DNA of 64,000 nt from an uncultured Parabacteroides sp. (GCF_902493135.1 NZ_CABUOD010000013.1:1-64000); one strand, 5' to 3'. Numbered from the stretch's first letter, positions 7,844 through 16,345 are shown. Made by a program: numbers and translations. Notes: a model not told the origin generated them from the sequence alone.

Positions 7844-9199
7844 ATGAAACAGATTTCTTCCATACTCCTCTCCTGCCTGCTTCTCCTGCCCGCCGGGATG
7901 AAAGCGGAGGAAGACGCACCCAAGCAATGGACGCTTCGCGATTGCATCGATTATGCACTGGAGCATAACATCACCATCCAGCGGAACCGTATCAGCGCCG
8001 AGAGTGCCCAAGAAGACGTAAAGACAGCCAAGGCGGATTTCCTGCCCTCCCTGAGCGGGAACATCAGCCAGCGCGTCGTCAACCGTCCGAACAGTGCAAG
8101 CGGCACCATCATCAGCGGCGATAACATCACGACAAGCGAAAGCAAGACCTCGTACAACGGCAGTTACGGCATCGACGCCAACTGGACCGTGTATAACGGC
8201 AGCAAGCGGGTGAACACCGTCAAGCAGCAGAAGCTGAACAACCGCATCGCCGAACTGAACGTGGACGAAAGCGAAAACTCCATCGAGGAAAGCATCACCC
8301 AACTATATGTGCAGATCCTCTATTCGGCCGAAGCCGTCAAAGTGAACGAATCGACACTTGAAGTAAGCCGGAAAGAGTTTGAACGGGGACAGGAATTGTT
8401 CAACGTCGGCAGTATCGCCTCAAGCGACCTCGCCCAACTGGAAGCGCAGGTAAGTAGCGACAACTACCAGTTGGTGACTTCCCGGGCGACCCTTCAGGAC
8501 TATAAGTTGCAATTGAAACAGCTTCTCGAACTGGACGGGGACATCGAAATGGACCTCTACCTGCCGCAACTGAGCGACAGCAACGTCCTGATCCCGCTCC
8601 CTGCAAAAGACGACGTCTACAACACCGCCCTCGGCTTGCGCCCCGAAATAGAGGCGGGCAAGCTGAATGTGGAAACTTCGGACCTGGGCATCAAGATGGC
8701 ACGCGCAGGCTACCTCCCGACTCTAAGCCTCAGCGCAGGTATCGGAAGCACGAATGCCAACGGCAACGACTTCAGCTTCAGCGAACAGGTCAAGCGGAAC
8801 TGGAACAACTCATTGGGACTGACCCTCAGCATCCCGATCTTCGACAAACGGCAGACGAAAAGCTCCATCAACAAGGCCAAGCTGCAAAAACAGACCAGCC
8901 AACTGGACCTGCTGGACAACCAAAAGACACTCTATAAAACGATCGAAAGCCTCTGGCTGGCTGCCAACAGCGCACAACAGCAATATGTGGCTGCCGCCCA
9001 GAAGCTAAAGAGTACCGAAACAAGTTACTCCCTCGTCAGCGAACAGTTCAACGTAGGTATGAAAAACACGGTCGAACTGCTTACAGAGAAAAACAACCTC
9101 CTCAGCGCACAACAGGAAACGCTCCAGGCCAAATACACGGCCATACTGAACGCAGGCTTGTTGCGCTTCTATCAGGGAGAAGAGATCAATTTATTCTGA
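7844..9199 (+). CDS. TolC-family outer-membrane efflux channel
   Basis: 451 residues. A signal peptide (about 1-21, ending GMKAE) is followed by two repeats of the outer-membrane efflux protein domain, each rich in long coiled-coil helices (such as LRPEIEAGKLNVETSDLGIK). LRDCIDYALEHN near the N terminus is a family hallmark. It forms the trimeric exit duct for the membrane-fusion protein, ATPase and permease encoded next. Exported substrate unknown; MacB-type pumps move macrolides, peptides or lipids. Confidence 0.9.
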   Translation: MKQISSILLSCLLLLPAGMKAEEDAPKQWTLRDCIDYALEHNITIQRNRISAESAQEDVKTAKADFLPSLSGNISQRVVNRPNSASGTIISGDNITTSESKTSYNGSYGIDANWTVYNGSKRVNTVKQQKLNNRIAELNVDESENSIEESITQLYVQILYSAEAVKVNESTLEVSRKEFERGQELFNVGSIASSDLAQLEAQVSSDNYQLVTSRATLQDYKLQLKQLLELDGDIEMDLYLPQLSDSNVLIPLPAKDDVYNTALGLRPEIEAGKLNVETSDLGIKMARAGYLPTLSLSAGIGSTNANGNDFSFSEQVKRNWNNSLGLTLSIPIFDKRQTKSSINKAKLQKQTSQLDLLDNQKTLYKTIESLWLAANSAQQQYVAAAQKLKSTETSYSLVSEQFNVGMKNTVELLTEKNNLLSAQQETLQAKYTAILNAGLLRFYQGEEINLF

Positions 9200-9253
9200 A
9201 ACATGACATTAGGGGTGAACCGCTAATGAATATATTCACTCTCTTTTTGTTTC

Positions 9254-9285
9254 GGTCCCTGCTCCGGTTCACTCCGGCAGGGACC
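9254..9285. other. Intra-operon hairpin between tolC and the membrane-fusion gene
   Basis: GGTCCCTGC (9254-9262) and GCAGGGACC (9277-9285) pair perfectly over 9 bp around a 14-nt loop. No T-run follows, so it is more likely an RNA-processing or mRNA-stabilising stem than a terminator. Confidence 0.55.
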
Positions 9286-9334
9286 CCACAAAAGGAACCG
9301 CTATCAAAGAAGAAATAAAAACAGATAAAGATAT

Positions 9335-10564
9335 ATGAACAAGAAGAAACTAATCATCGGTATAGTAGGCGTACTGGCCGTAGCCGGCGGCATCTGGCTC
9401 TTCACAGGCAAAACGTCGAAAGGCGGCATCCGGCTCGAAACCGCCAAAGTGGGACGCAGTTCCATCTCGAACACGGTAACGGCAACCGGGACAGTCGAAC
9501 CGGTAACGGAAGTAGAAGTCGGTACGCAGGTGTCTGGCATCATCGACAAGTTGTATGCCGACTACAACGATGTGGTCAAAGCAGGGCAGCTGATTGCCGA
9601 AATGGACAAGGTCAACCTGAAAGCCGAACTCGCCTCCGCCGAAGCACAGTTAGCAAGCAGCAAGAGCGAATACGAATACCAGCAGAAGAACTACGCCCGC
9701 AACAAGATCCTCTTCGAAAAGAAGCTGATCAGCGATGCGGACTACGAGACGTCCACTTACAACTACGAGAAGGCAAAAGCCGCCTACGAACAGAACCAGG
9801 CGGCAATGGTCAAGGTGAAACGCAACCTCGAATATGCGACGATCACCAGCCCGATCGACGGCGTCGTGATCAACCGCGCCGTTGAAGAAGGACAGACAGT
9901 GGCCGCCGGCTTCGAGACCCCGACCCTGTTCACCATCGCGGCCGACCTGACCAAGATGCAGGTGATCGCCGATGTGGATGAAGCCGATATAGGCAACGTG
10001 GAAAACGGGCAACGTGTCTCCTTCACCGTCGACGCCTACCCGAACGACATTTTCGAAGGCACGGTCATGCAGATCCGCCTCGGCGACAGCGAAAGCAGCA
10101 GTTCCGCTTCTGCCTCGACCTCGACGGTCGTCACCTACGAAGTCGTGATATCGGCCGATAATCCCGACCTGAAGCTGAAACCGCGCCTGACAGCCAACGT
10201 GACGATCTTCACGCTGGAACGCGACAACGTGCTGACGGTCCCGACCAAGTCGCTCCGTTTCGTGCCGGATGCGGGGATGTTGACACAACTGGGTTACATC
10301 GTCTCCGAAGCCGGTGCGGAAGCCCCTGCCGGGAAACGTCTCGTATGGATCAAGAACGGACAGGAACTGAAACCGAAAGCCGTCACCGTCGGTTCCACCA
10401 GCGGAAACATGATCGAGATCACCGACGGCCTGAACGAAGGTGAAGAGCTGGCAGTCGATTTCGAGGCCGCCTTCATTACCCCGGCAGCCGAAGCCGAGAC
10501 GGAAAGAAGCCCGTTCATGCCAGGCCCTCCGGGAAACAATAAGAACAAGAAGAGTGCCAAGTAG
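9335..10564 (+). CDS. Membrane-fusion protein of a MacAB-type pump (HlyD/RND adaptor family)
   Basis: 409 residues anchored by an N-terminal helix (about 5-23). The order is beta-barrel/lipoyl half-motif (VEVGTQVSGIIDKLYADYNDVVKAGQLIAEMD), a coiled-coil hairpin (about 90-165), the second lipoyl half (YATITSPIDGVVINRAVEEGQTV), then beta-barrel and membrane-proximal domains. It links the inner-membrane MacB-like permease to the TolC-like channel. The Ser-rich stretch near 250 (SSSSASASTST) is a low-complexity loop. Confidence 0.9.
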   Translation: MNKKKLIIGIVGVLAVAGGIWLFTGKTSKGGIRLETAKVGRSSISNTVTATGTVEPVTEVEVGTQVSGIIDKLYADYNDVVKAGQLIAEMDKVNLKAELASAEAQLASSKSEYEYQQKNYARNKILFEKKLISDADYETSTYNYEKAKAAYEQNQAAMVKVKRNLEYATITSPIDGVVINRAVEEGQTVAAGFETPTLFTIAADLTKMQVIADVDEADIGNVENGQRVSFTVDAYPNDIFEGTVMQIRLGDSESSSSASASTSTVVTYEVVISADNPDLKLKPRLTANVTIFTLERDNVLTVPTKSLRFVPDAGMLTQLGYIVSEAGAEAPAGKRLVWIKNGQELKPKAVTVGSTSGNMIEITDGLNEGEELAVDFEAAFITPAAEAETERSPFMPGPPGNNKNKKSAK

Positions 10565-10604
10565 GGGCAGGCTTACCTGCCCTCCAAACAAGGAGTACAA
10601 CAAT

Positions 10605-11345
10605 ATGAAAGAGATAATCAAATTAGAAAACATCAAGCGTGACTTCAAGGTCGGAGACGAAACGGTCCATGCCTTGCGTGGCGTCTCCTTCACGATCTAC
10701 GAAGGCGAGTTTGTCACCATCATGGGGACATCCGGCTCCGGAAAGAGCACCCTGCTCAACACGTTGGGTTGCCTCGACACGCCGACCGGCGGGGAATATT
10801 ACCTCGACGGTACATCGGTCCGCACGATGGGCAAGAACGCCCGCGCCACCCTGCGCAACCGCAAGATCGGATTCGTCTTTCAGAGCTACAACCTGCTCCC
10901 CAAGACCACTGCGGTCGAGAATGTGGAGCTTCCCCTGATGTACAATCCGAACTATAGCGCCTCCGCCCGCCACCGGAAAGCAGTCGAGTCGCTGGTTGCC
11001 GTAGGCTTGGGCGACCGCCTGATGCATAAGAGCAACCAGATGTCCGGCGGACAGATGCAACGCGTCGCCATCGCCCGGGCACTGGTAAACGACCCCGTCG
11101 TCATCCTCGCCGATGAAGCGACCGGAAACCTCGATACCCGTACCTCCTTCGAGATACTGGTGCTTTTCCAGAAACTGCATGCCGAGGGACGTACCATCAT
11201 ATTCGTGACCCACAACCCGGAGATCGCCCAATACAGCAGCCGCAACATCACGCTGCGCGACGGGCATGTCACCTCCGACACGGTCAACCGGAATATCCTG
11301 AACGCGGCGGAAGCTTTGGCGCGGCTGCCGAAGAACGATGATTGA
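10605..11345 (+). CDS. MacB-type ABC transporter ATPase
   Basis: 246 residues from the ATG at 10605, with AAGGAG upstream. The frame stays open back to 10440, but that part overlaps the adaptor gene and encodes no domain. It carries Walker A GTSGSGKST, the Q-loop in FVFQSYNLLP, the signature MSGGQMQRVAIARAL, Walker B VVILADEATGNLD and the switch His in FVTHN. Unlike E. coli MacB, the ATPase and permease are separate chains, as is usual in Bacteroidota. It powers export through the permease at 11491. Confidence 0.93.
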   Translation: MKEIIKLENIKRDFKVGDETVHALRGVSFTIYEGEFVTIMGTSGSGKSTLLNTLGCLDTPTGGEYYLDGTSVRTMGKNARATLRNRKIGFVFQSYNLLPKTTAVENVELPLMYNPNYSASARHRKAVESLVAVGLGDRLMHKSNQMSGGQMQRVAIARALVNDPVVILADEATGNLDTRTSFEILVLFQKLHAEGRTIIFVTHNPEIAQYSSRNITLRDGHVTSDTVNRNILNAAEALARLPKNDD

Positions 11346-11380
11346 TCATTTAATCGATATTAAATGAATATAAGGTTATG

Positions 11381-11458
11381 CACCTTGCCACCCTTCCGTG
11401 GGTGCCCCTTTATGCGAATACCGGAATCATCCGATACAAGCGGAAGGAGGCAAAGGTG
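11381..11458. other. Long imperfect stem-loop between the ABC ATPase and permease genes
   Basis: The arm 11381-11398 pairs with 11441-11458. Six pairs (CACCTT with AAGGTG), a one-base bulge, three pairs, a small internal loop (AC opposite A), then seven pairs (CCTTCCG with CGGAAGG) give 16 base pairs. The 42-nt top contains a further CCG-rich stretch. It lies inside a 145-bp spacer in an otherwise tight operon, so it may control the ratio of ATPase to permease by RNA processing or partial termination. Confidence 0.55.
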
Positions 11459-11490
11459 TTTAAAGAGTAACTTATAAAACAACAAAAACA

Positions 11491-12711
11491 ATGAACGGAA
11501 CAAACCTAATAAAAATAGCCATCCGGGCCCTCGCCAACAACAAGCTGCGCGGCTTCCTCACGATGCTGGGCATCATCATCGGCGTGGCCTCCGTGATCAC
11601 GATGCTTGCCATCGGACAAGGCTCGAAGCGAAGCATACAGGCGCAGATCAGCGAGATGGGTTCCAACATGATCATGATACACCCGGGCGCCGACGTGCGT
11701 GGCGGTGTCCGGCAGGATGCCTCCGCGATGGAGACCCTGAAACTACAGGACTACGAAGACATTGTGGACGAAACGCGCTTTGTCTCGGCCGTTTCTCCTT
11801 CCGTCAACAGCAGCGGGCAGGCGATCTACGGCGCCAACAACGCCCCGACCACGGTCTACGGCATCAGTCCCGACTACCTGGAGATACGGCGCTACAAAGT
11901 CGGAGACGGTGACATGTTCACCGAACAGGACATCCAGACGGCCGCCAAAGTATGCGTGGTCGGCAAGACCGTCGTCGACAACCTCTTCCCCGACGGCAGC
12001 AACCCGGTAGGCAAGGTCATACGATTTCAGAAACTGCCTTTCCGCATCGTAGGCGTGCTGGAAAGCAAAGGATACAACAGCATGGGAATGGACCAGGACG
12101 ACCTAATCTTAGCTCCATACACAACTATTCAGAAAAAGGTCCTGGCCATCACCCATCTGCAAGGCATTACCTGTTCGGCCCTCAAGGAGGAATACACCGA
12201 CCAGGCCATCGACGAGATTACCGAAATACTCCGCCGCAACCATAAGTTGAAGGAAAGTGACGATGATGATTTTACCATCCGTAGTCAGCAGGAGTTGAGC
12301 ACGATGTTGACAAGCACTACGGATATGATGACCGTGCTGTTGGCGGCTGTGGCGGGTATTTCGCTCCTCGTAGGCGGTATAGGAATCATGAATATCATGT
12401 ACGTCAGCGTGACGGAGCGTACACGCGAGATCGGCCTCCGTATGAGTATCGGGGCAAAAGGCATCGACATCCTGGCACAGTTCCTGATCGAGTCCATCCT
12501 GATCAGTGTGACAGGCGGTTTGATAGGTGTAGTCTTTGGAGTGGGCGCGGCCCTTGTCGTGAACGGGGTCGCCCACTTTCCGATCTACATCCAGCCCTGG
12601 AGCGTCGTCCTGTCGTTTGCCGTCTGTACCGTCACGGGCGTGTTCTTCGGATGGTATCCGGCCAAAAAGGCGGCACAGCTCGACCCGATAGAGGCGATAC
12701 GTTACGAATAG
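11491..12711 (+). CDS. MacB-type ABC transporter permease
   Basis: 406 residues: one N-terminal membrane helix (about 20-42, FLTMLGIIIGVASVITMLAIGQG), a large periplasmic MacB domain (about 45-240), then three C-terminal helices of the FtsX fold (about 275-395, with LLVGGIGIMNIMYVSVTERTREIG). It is the mechanotransmission permease that works with the ATPase at 10605, the adaptor at 9335 and the channel at 7844. The final YPAKKAAQLDPIEAIRYE is the family's closing signature. Confidence 0.93.
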   Translation: MNGTNLIKIAIRALANNKLRGFLTMLGIIIGVASVITMLAIGQGSKRSIQAQISEMGSNMIMIHPGADVRGGVRQDASAMETLKLQDYEDIVDETRFVSAVSPSVNSSGQAIYGANNAPTTVYGISPDYLEIRRYKVGDGDMFTEQDIQTAAKVCVVGKTVVDNLFPDGSNPVGKVIRFQKLPFRIVGVLESKGYNSMGMDQDDLILAPYTTIQKKVLAITHLQGITCSALKEEYTDQAIDEITEILRRNHKLKESDDDDFTIRSQQELSTMLTSTTDMMTVLLAAVAGISLLVGGIGIMNIMYVSVTERTREIGLRMSIGAKGIDILAQFLIESILISVTGGLIGVVFGVGAALVVNGVAHFPIYIQPWSVVLSFAVCTVTGVFFGWYPAKKAAQLDPIEAIRYE

Positions 12712-12733
12712 CAGGCGGGAAGCATCGAGGGAA

Positions 12734-12857
12734 GAAGACGCTCTGCGTCGAGCATGCCGCAAAGCTACGCGGCTTTTTACTGCATAGTTTTGCGGCAATA
12801 AACCGCATAGCTACGCGGTATTGCACCGCGAACGTTTGCGGTAAGCCGAATGCTTAC
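12734..12857. repeat. Five-unit palindrome array with an exact 23-bp period
   Basis: Sixteen-base units start at 12734 (GAAGACGCTCTGCGTC), 12757 (CCGCAAAGCTACGCGG), 12780 (CTGCATAGTTTTGCGG), 12803 (CCGCATAGCTACGCGG) and 12826 (CCGCGAACGTTTGCGG), each separated by 7 bp. Units 2, 4 and 5 share CCGC...GCGG arms, unit 3 has a degenerate CTGC...GCGG pair, and unit 1 has its own GACGC...GCGTC arms. A further stem GTAAGC-CGAAT-GCTTAC closes the array at 12841-12857. It lies between the permease stop and the kinase promoter. The period is close to two helical turns, which would suit side-by-side protein binding or a run of RNA hairpins. Confidence 0.75.
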
Positions 12858-12944
12858 CGTCTTCGATGGCCGATGCTTACTTGCGTTCGACAAAGAAGCA
12901 ACACTTCTTCCATGCCCGATGTTTCTCTGATATATAATAAACAG

Positions 12945-12952
12945 TATCTTTG
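12945..12952 (+). promoter_or_regulatory. -7 promoter box of the sensor kinase gene
   Basis: TATCTTTG matches TAnnTTTG, but its last base lies only 5 bp before the ATG at 12958. Transcription from it would start at or just before that ATG. No good -33 TTTG partner is seen (GTTTC at 12921). Confidence 0.5.
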
Positions 12953-12957
12953 CATAA

Positions 12958-14025
12958 ATGGAAACAACAGAGACAATGCACACATTACCGGCTCCCCCCT
13001 TCAAAGGCATGGGGAAGCTGATCCATATCGCAGCCTGGGCCATCCTCTTCGGGCTGCCGTTCTTCTTCACCGGACGCGAGTCGCAGACGGTGACGGTCCT
13101 GAGCTACGTCCGCTCCATGATCGTCCCGCTGTCGTTCATGCTGGTGTTCTATGCCAACTATTTCGTGCTGATCGACCATTTCCTGTTCGCCAAGCGTCCC
13201 TGGAAGTTCTTGCTATGCAATGTCGTACTGATCGCTGCCTCGATGGGGGCCGTCCATCTGATGTTCGAACTGCTCCCGCATCCCGAATGGGAGCATCCGA
13301 GGCCGGAAAGGGAATGGCAGGAGACGGTCGGTTTCTTCATGGTGAACGCCATGTTATACATGTTGGTGGCAGGGCTAAGCGTCGCCATCAAGATGACCGG
13401 GAGCTGGTACGAGATGGAATCGTCGCGCCGGGAACTGGAGAAAAGCCGTGCCGAAGCGGAATTGCAGAACCTGAAAAGTCAGTTGAACCCCCATTTCCTT
13501 TTCAACACGCTGAACAACATCTACAGCCTGATCGCTTTCAGCCCGGAGAAGGCGCAGGAGGCGGTGCACGACCTGAGCCGCCTGCTCCGCTACGTGCTCT
13601 ACGACAGCAGCCAGCCGATGGTTCCGTTGGAGAAGGAACTCGATTTCATCCGGAACTATGTGGAACTGATGCGCATCCGCCTGCCGGAACATGTGAAACT
13701 CACGACCGACATATCGTCCGCCACATCTGAAGCCCAGGTGGCGCCTCTCCTTTTCATCTCCCTGATCGAGAATGCTTTCAAGCATGGGGTGAGCCACAAC
13801 AAGCCCTCTTTTATCGACCTGAAGATTCACCAGGAAGGGACACGGATCGTCTGCTCCATCCGCAACAGCCACTTCCCGAAAGACAACGGACAGGACAAGA
13901 GCGGCTCCGGCATAGGACTGCAAAACCTCAGCCGGCGGTTGGAATTGCTGTATCCGTCGCATCATATCTTCACGTACGGGCAAAAAGGGGATGAATATGT
14001 TTGCCTGTTAGAGTTGCAGGCATAA
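12958..14025 (+). CDS. LytS/YehU-type sensor histidine kinase
   Basis: 355 residues. The membrane part (about 20-150) has four predicted helices. A short coiled coil (150-170) leads into the His_kinase domain with the phospho-accepting His179 in LNPHFLFNTLNN. The ATP-binding domain follows with SLIENAFKHGV (N box) and GSGIGLQNLSRRL (G box). Its partner is the LytTR regulator at 14068. Start uncertain: the promoter box ends 5 bp before the first ATG, so the message is leaderless or translation begins at Met7 (12976) or Met18 (13009). The pair probably controls the upstream pump. Confidence 0.9.
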   Translation: METTETMHTLPAPPFKGMGKLIHIAAWAILFGLPFFFTGRESQTVTVLSYVRSMIVPLSFMLVFYANYFVLIDHFLFAKRPWKFLLCNVVLIAASMGAVHLMFELLPHPEWEHPRPEREWQETVGFFMVNAMLYMLVAGLSVAIKMTGSWYEMESSRRELEKSRAEAELQNLKSQLNPHFLFNTLNNIYSLIAFSPEKAQEAVHDLSRLLRYVLYDSSQPMVPLEKELDFIRNYVELMRIRLPEHVKLTTDISSATSEAQVAPLLFISLIENAFKHGVSHNKPSFIDLKIHQEGTRIVCSIRNSHFPKDNGQDKSGSGIGLQNLSRRLELLYPSHHIFTYGQKGDEYVCLLELQA

Positions 14026-14035
14026 GGATTTATTG

Positions 14036-14043
14036 TATTTTTG
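14036..14043 (+). promoter_or_regulatory. -7 promoter box of the LytTR regulator gene
   Basis: TATTTTTG matches TAnnTTTG and lies 24 bp before the ATG at 14068. It suggests the regulator can be made independently of the kinase. The same frame is open back to 14041, inside this box, so the later ATG is the start. Confidence 0.5.
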
Positions 14044-14067
14044 TCCGGTACATCAATACAACAAATT

Positions 14068-14781
14068 ATGACGTTAACATGTGCAATCATCGATGACGAA
14101 CCACTGGCCATCAGTCTGCTGGAAAGCTATGTGGACAAGACTCCGTTCCTCCGCCTCACGGCAAAGTTCAACAGCGCCCTTGAGGCATTGCCCGTATTGA
14201 GCGCACAGCCGGTAGAGTTGCTTTTCCTCGATATCCAGATGCCGGAGCTGAGCGGCATGGAATTCTCACGGATACTGGAGGCGGACACCCGCATCATCTT
14301 TACGACGGCTTTCGAACAGTACGCCCTCGACAGCTACAAGGTGAACGCCCTCGACTATCTGCTGAAACCGATCAGTTACCCGGATTTCCTCAAGGCGGCC
14401 AACAAGGCATTGCAATGGTACGAGCATATGCAGGCGCCTGCGGCAGAGATCGATTCGATCTTCATCAAGACGGAATATAAACTCGTACAGGTCGAACTGC
14501 GCAAGATACTCTACATCGAAGGGCTGAAAGACTATGTCAAGATATTCGTCGAGGATAAACCGCATCCTATCCTTTCACTGATGAGCATGAAGTCGCTGGA
14601 GGAGATGCTGCCGGCAAGCCGCTTTATCAGCGTACACCGTTCCTTTATCGTACAGCCTGAAAAGATCAAGGTGATCGAACGGAACCGGATCGTGTTCGGA
14701 AAAGAATATATCCCGATCTCCGACAACTACAAGGCAAAGTTTACCGAGTTCGTGGCACAACGTTCACTCAATTTCAATTGA
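14068..14781 (+). CDS. LytTR-family response regulator
   Basis: 237 residues. The receiver domain (1-120) has the acidic pair Asp9-Asp10, the phospho-acceptor Asp55 in FLDIQMPELSG, and the conserved Lys in YLLKPISY. The LytTR DNA-binding domain (about 135-235) has YIEGLKDYVKIF and FISVHRSFIVQPEKI. LytTR proteins bind pairs of short direct repeats upstream of their targets; no confident binding site was identified. It would be phosphorylated by the kinase encoded just upstream. Confidence 0.93.
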   Translation: MTLTCAIIDDEPLAISLLESYVDKTPFLRLTAKFNSALEALPVLSAQPVELLFLDIQMPELSGMEFSRILEADTRIIFTTAFEQYALDSYKVNALDYLLKPISYPDFLKAANKALQWYEHMQAPAAEIDSIFIKTEYKLVQVELRKILYIEGLKDYVKIFVEDKPHPILSLMSMKSLEEMLPASRFISVHRSFIVQPEKIKVIERNRIVFGKEYIPISDNYKAKFTEFVAQRSLNFN

Positions 14782-14798
14782 CAATAGACAATTGTCCA

Positions 14799-16256
14799 TT
14801 AAAAAAGTTGCAGCAGCAACTGTTCCAAAGCGCCCGTCATCCGGCTCATAGGACAAGAATAGTTATTCGAGAAAACAGCTACCGCATACGTCTTTCCATC
14901 TTTCGTGATATAGCCGGCATAGCTCCTGACACCCGTTATGCCGCCGCTTTTCAGGCGGGCTTTTCCCTGCAACTTCGATCCTTTCAGGAAATTGCGCACC
15001 GATCCCTCTATCCCGGCTTGCGGCAAAGAGGCAATGAAGGCATCCGAAACGACGGATTCCGTCGCCATATAGACCAACAGCTCTCCCATAAATCCGGCCG
15101 ACACCTTATCTGCCGGGGCCAGGCCGCTGCCATCGTTCATCCGGAGCGGAAAGACATCCAGCCCCTTCTTCTTCCAATATTCTTTCACGACCTGCACGCC
15201 ACGGCCGAACGAAGAGATCACCTCGTTCTTGCGCGGTTTGTATTGCAACCCGACCGTTTTGACCAAAGCATCCGCATAGAGGTTATGGCTGACATGGTTA
15301 CATACGCTTGCTATCTCCCGCAGGGTGGGCGAATAGGTCGTAACAACCTCTTTCCTCTCTCCCTTCTTCCACCGGTTTTCCTCCGCCTCGATACGGTAAC
15401 AGGAAGGAGGGCCATCCACCCGGATTCCCTTCCGCTGAAGCTGGTCCGTCAGATAGCGAGCCAAATACAAGGCAGGATCGGGAATATCTCCTTTCAAGAC
15501 ATACGCCTCCCGGTTCGCAGGCAGGACACCATACAGGTAGCGCACATCATCGAGCGGAGCACCGATAATATAGGCGCTGTCCGAAGAAACCGGAGCGGCC
15601 TTCAGATAGTTTTTAAACCGGATAAAGGGGATATCCGGTTCCGTGCCCCTCAAGGTTGGCCGCGTCCCGGCAGCCCCCGTTTGCAAGGATAACTTATACA
15701 TATTATCGAAGACGGAAAGGCCGTAACTTCCTGGAGCGTAATAATTCCCCATATCTTCCCGGAGCCATTTAACGGAGGCGCCTTCCGTATCGAAAATACT
15801 CTCGTCGGATATTACAGAACCGGTTATATGCCGGATGCCGGCCTTCTGCAAAGCGGCTATCCAGGTAGCCAGGAACTTGTTCTGCCCCGGAGCGAAATGC
15901 GAAGAGCCCAGGGAGGGATCGCCACTGCCTTTTACATAGAGGTTCCCCTTCAACGTGCCGTTTTCCAGTATTCCGTCATATTCCAACGTGGTCGGGTAGC
16001 GGTAGTCTTCTCCCAATATCTCAAGCGCTGTCGCCGTGGCGACCGTTTTCAATACCGAGGCGGGAGACTGTAAACGGTCCGTATCATAACTGTAGACCGT
16101 TCTCCCATCCTGCACATCTTTCACAATCAAGGAGAAAGAGGCTCCCCGCATATAAGGAGCCTGCAATACGCGTTTAATGGGAGCGGGAGTCTGGGCATCC
16201 GCCATCAGTTGGAAGCAAATCAACAGGCAAAGCGGCACTATTTTGTTTCGTATCAT
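14799..16256 (-). CDS. dacB: D-alanyl-D-alanine carboxypeptidase/endopeptidase (PBP4 type)
   Basis: A periplasmic penicillin-binding protein of the S13 family that trims or opens peptidoglycan cross-links. 485 residues with a signal peptide (1-21, ending MADAQ). The three active-site motifs are present: Ser67-x-x-Lys70 (SVLK), Ser-x-Asn in VSHNLYAD (about 315), and KSG in LKSGGITG (about 438). It is convergent with the LytTR gene (17 bp between stops) and divergent from the AI-2E-family gene, sharing a symmetric promoter region. Confidence 0.92.
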   Translation of the reverse strand: MIRNKIVPLCLLICFQLMADAQTPAPIKRVLQAPYMRGASFSLIVKDVQDGRTVYSYDTDRLQSPASVLKTVATATALEILGEDYRYPTTLEYDGILENGTLKGNLYVKGSGDPSLGSSHFAPGQNKFLATWIAALQKAGIRHITGSVISDESIFDTEGASVKWLREDMGNYYAPGSYGLSVFDNMYKLSLQTGAAGTRPTLRGTEPDIPFIRFKNYLKAAPVSSDSAYIIGAPLDDVRYLYGVLPANREAYVLKGDIPDPALYLARYLTDQLQRKGIRVDGPPSCYRIEAEENRWKKGERKEVVTTYSPTLREIASVCNHVSHNLYADALVKTVGLQYKPRKNEVISSFGRGVQVVKEYWKKKGLDVFPLRMNDGSGLAPADKVSAGFMGELLVYMATESVVSDAFIASLPQAGIEGSVRNFLKGSKLQGKARLKSGGITGVRSYAGYITKDGKTYAVAVFSNNYSCPMSRMTGALEQLLLQLF

Positions 16257-16277
16257 CTTTTCTATTCAACTTTATTT

Positions 16278-16285
16278 TATCTTTG
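16278..16285 (+). promoter_or_regulatory. Additional TATCTTTG box upstream of the AI-2E-family gene
   Basis: A second exact TAnnTTTG match, 38 bp before the one at 16316 on the same strand. It may be an alternative start site with a longer leader. No -33 partner was seen. Confidence 0.3.
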
Positions 16286-16315
16286 CCATAAAGGCGAAGA
16301 TAAGTCGGTTTGCAT

Positions 16316-16335
16316 TATCTTTGTCCACAAAGATA
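16316..16335. promoter_or_regulatory. Face-to-face promoter boxes forming a perfect inverted repeat
   Basis: TATCTTTG-TCCA-CAAAGATA reads as a -7 box on the plus strand (16316-16323, toward the AI-2E-family gene at 16346) and as the same box on the minus strand (16335-16328, toward dacB at 16256). The 8-bp arms are perfect with a 4-bp spacer. The two polymerases would occupy overlapping DNA and fire toward each other, so the promoters should exclude one another. Neither has an obvious -33 TTTG. Confidence 0.55.
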
Positions 16336-16345
16336 TGAATTTAAT

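Noticed and set aside
10440..10604. An N-terminal extension of the MacB-type ATPase
   Set aside because: It lies inside the membrane-fusion gene, and the ATG at 10605 has a ribosome-binding site and gives a normal ABC ATPase N terminus.
12734..12857. CRISPR array
   Set aside because: The 23-bp period with 7-bp spacers is far too short, the units are palindromic and differ from one another, and no cas genes are present.
12651..13730. A 359-codon plus-strand frame over the permease end and sensor kinase gene
   Set aside because: It overlaps the kinase gene almost entirely in another frame, has no recognisable domain, and its length comes from the GC-rich codon bias of the real gene.
14778..15692. 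A 304-codon plus-strand frame opposite dacB
   Set aside because: A shadow of the dacB coding sequence, which has all penicillin-binding motifs on the minus strand.
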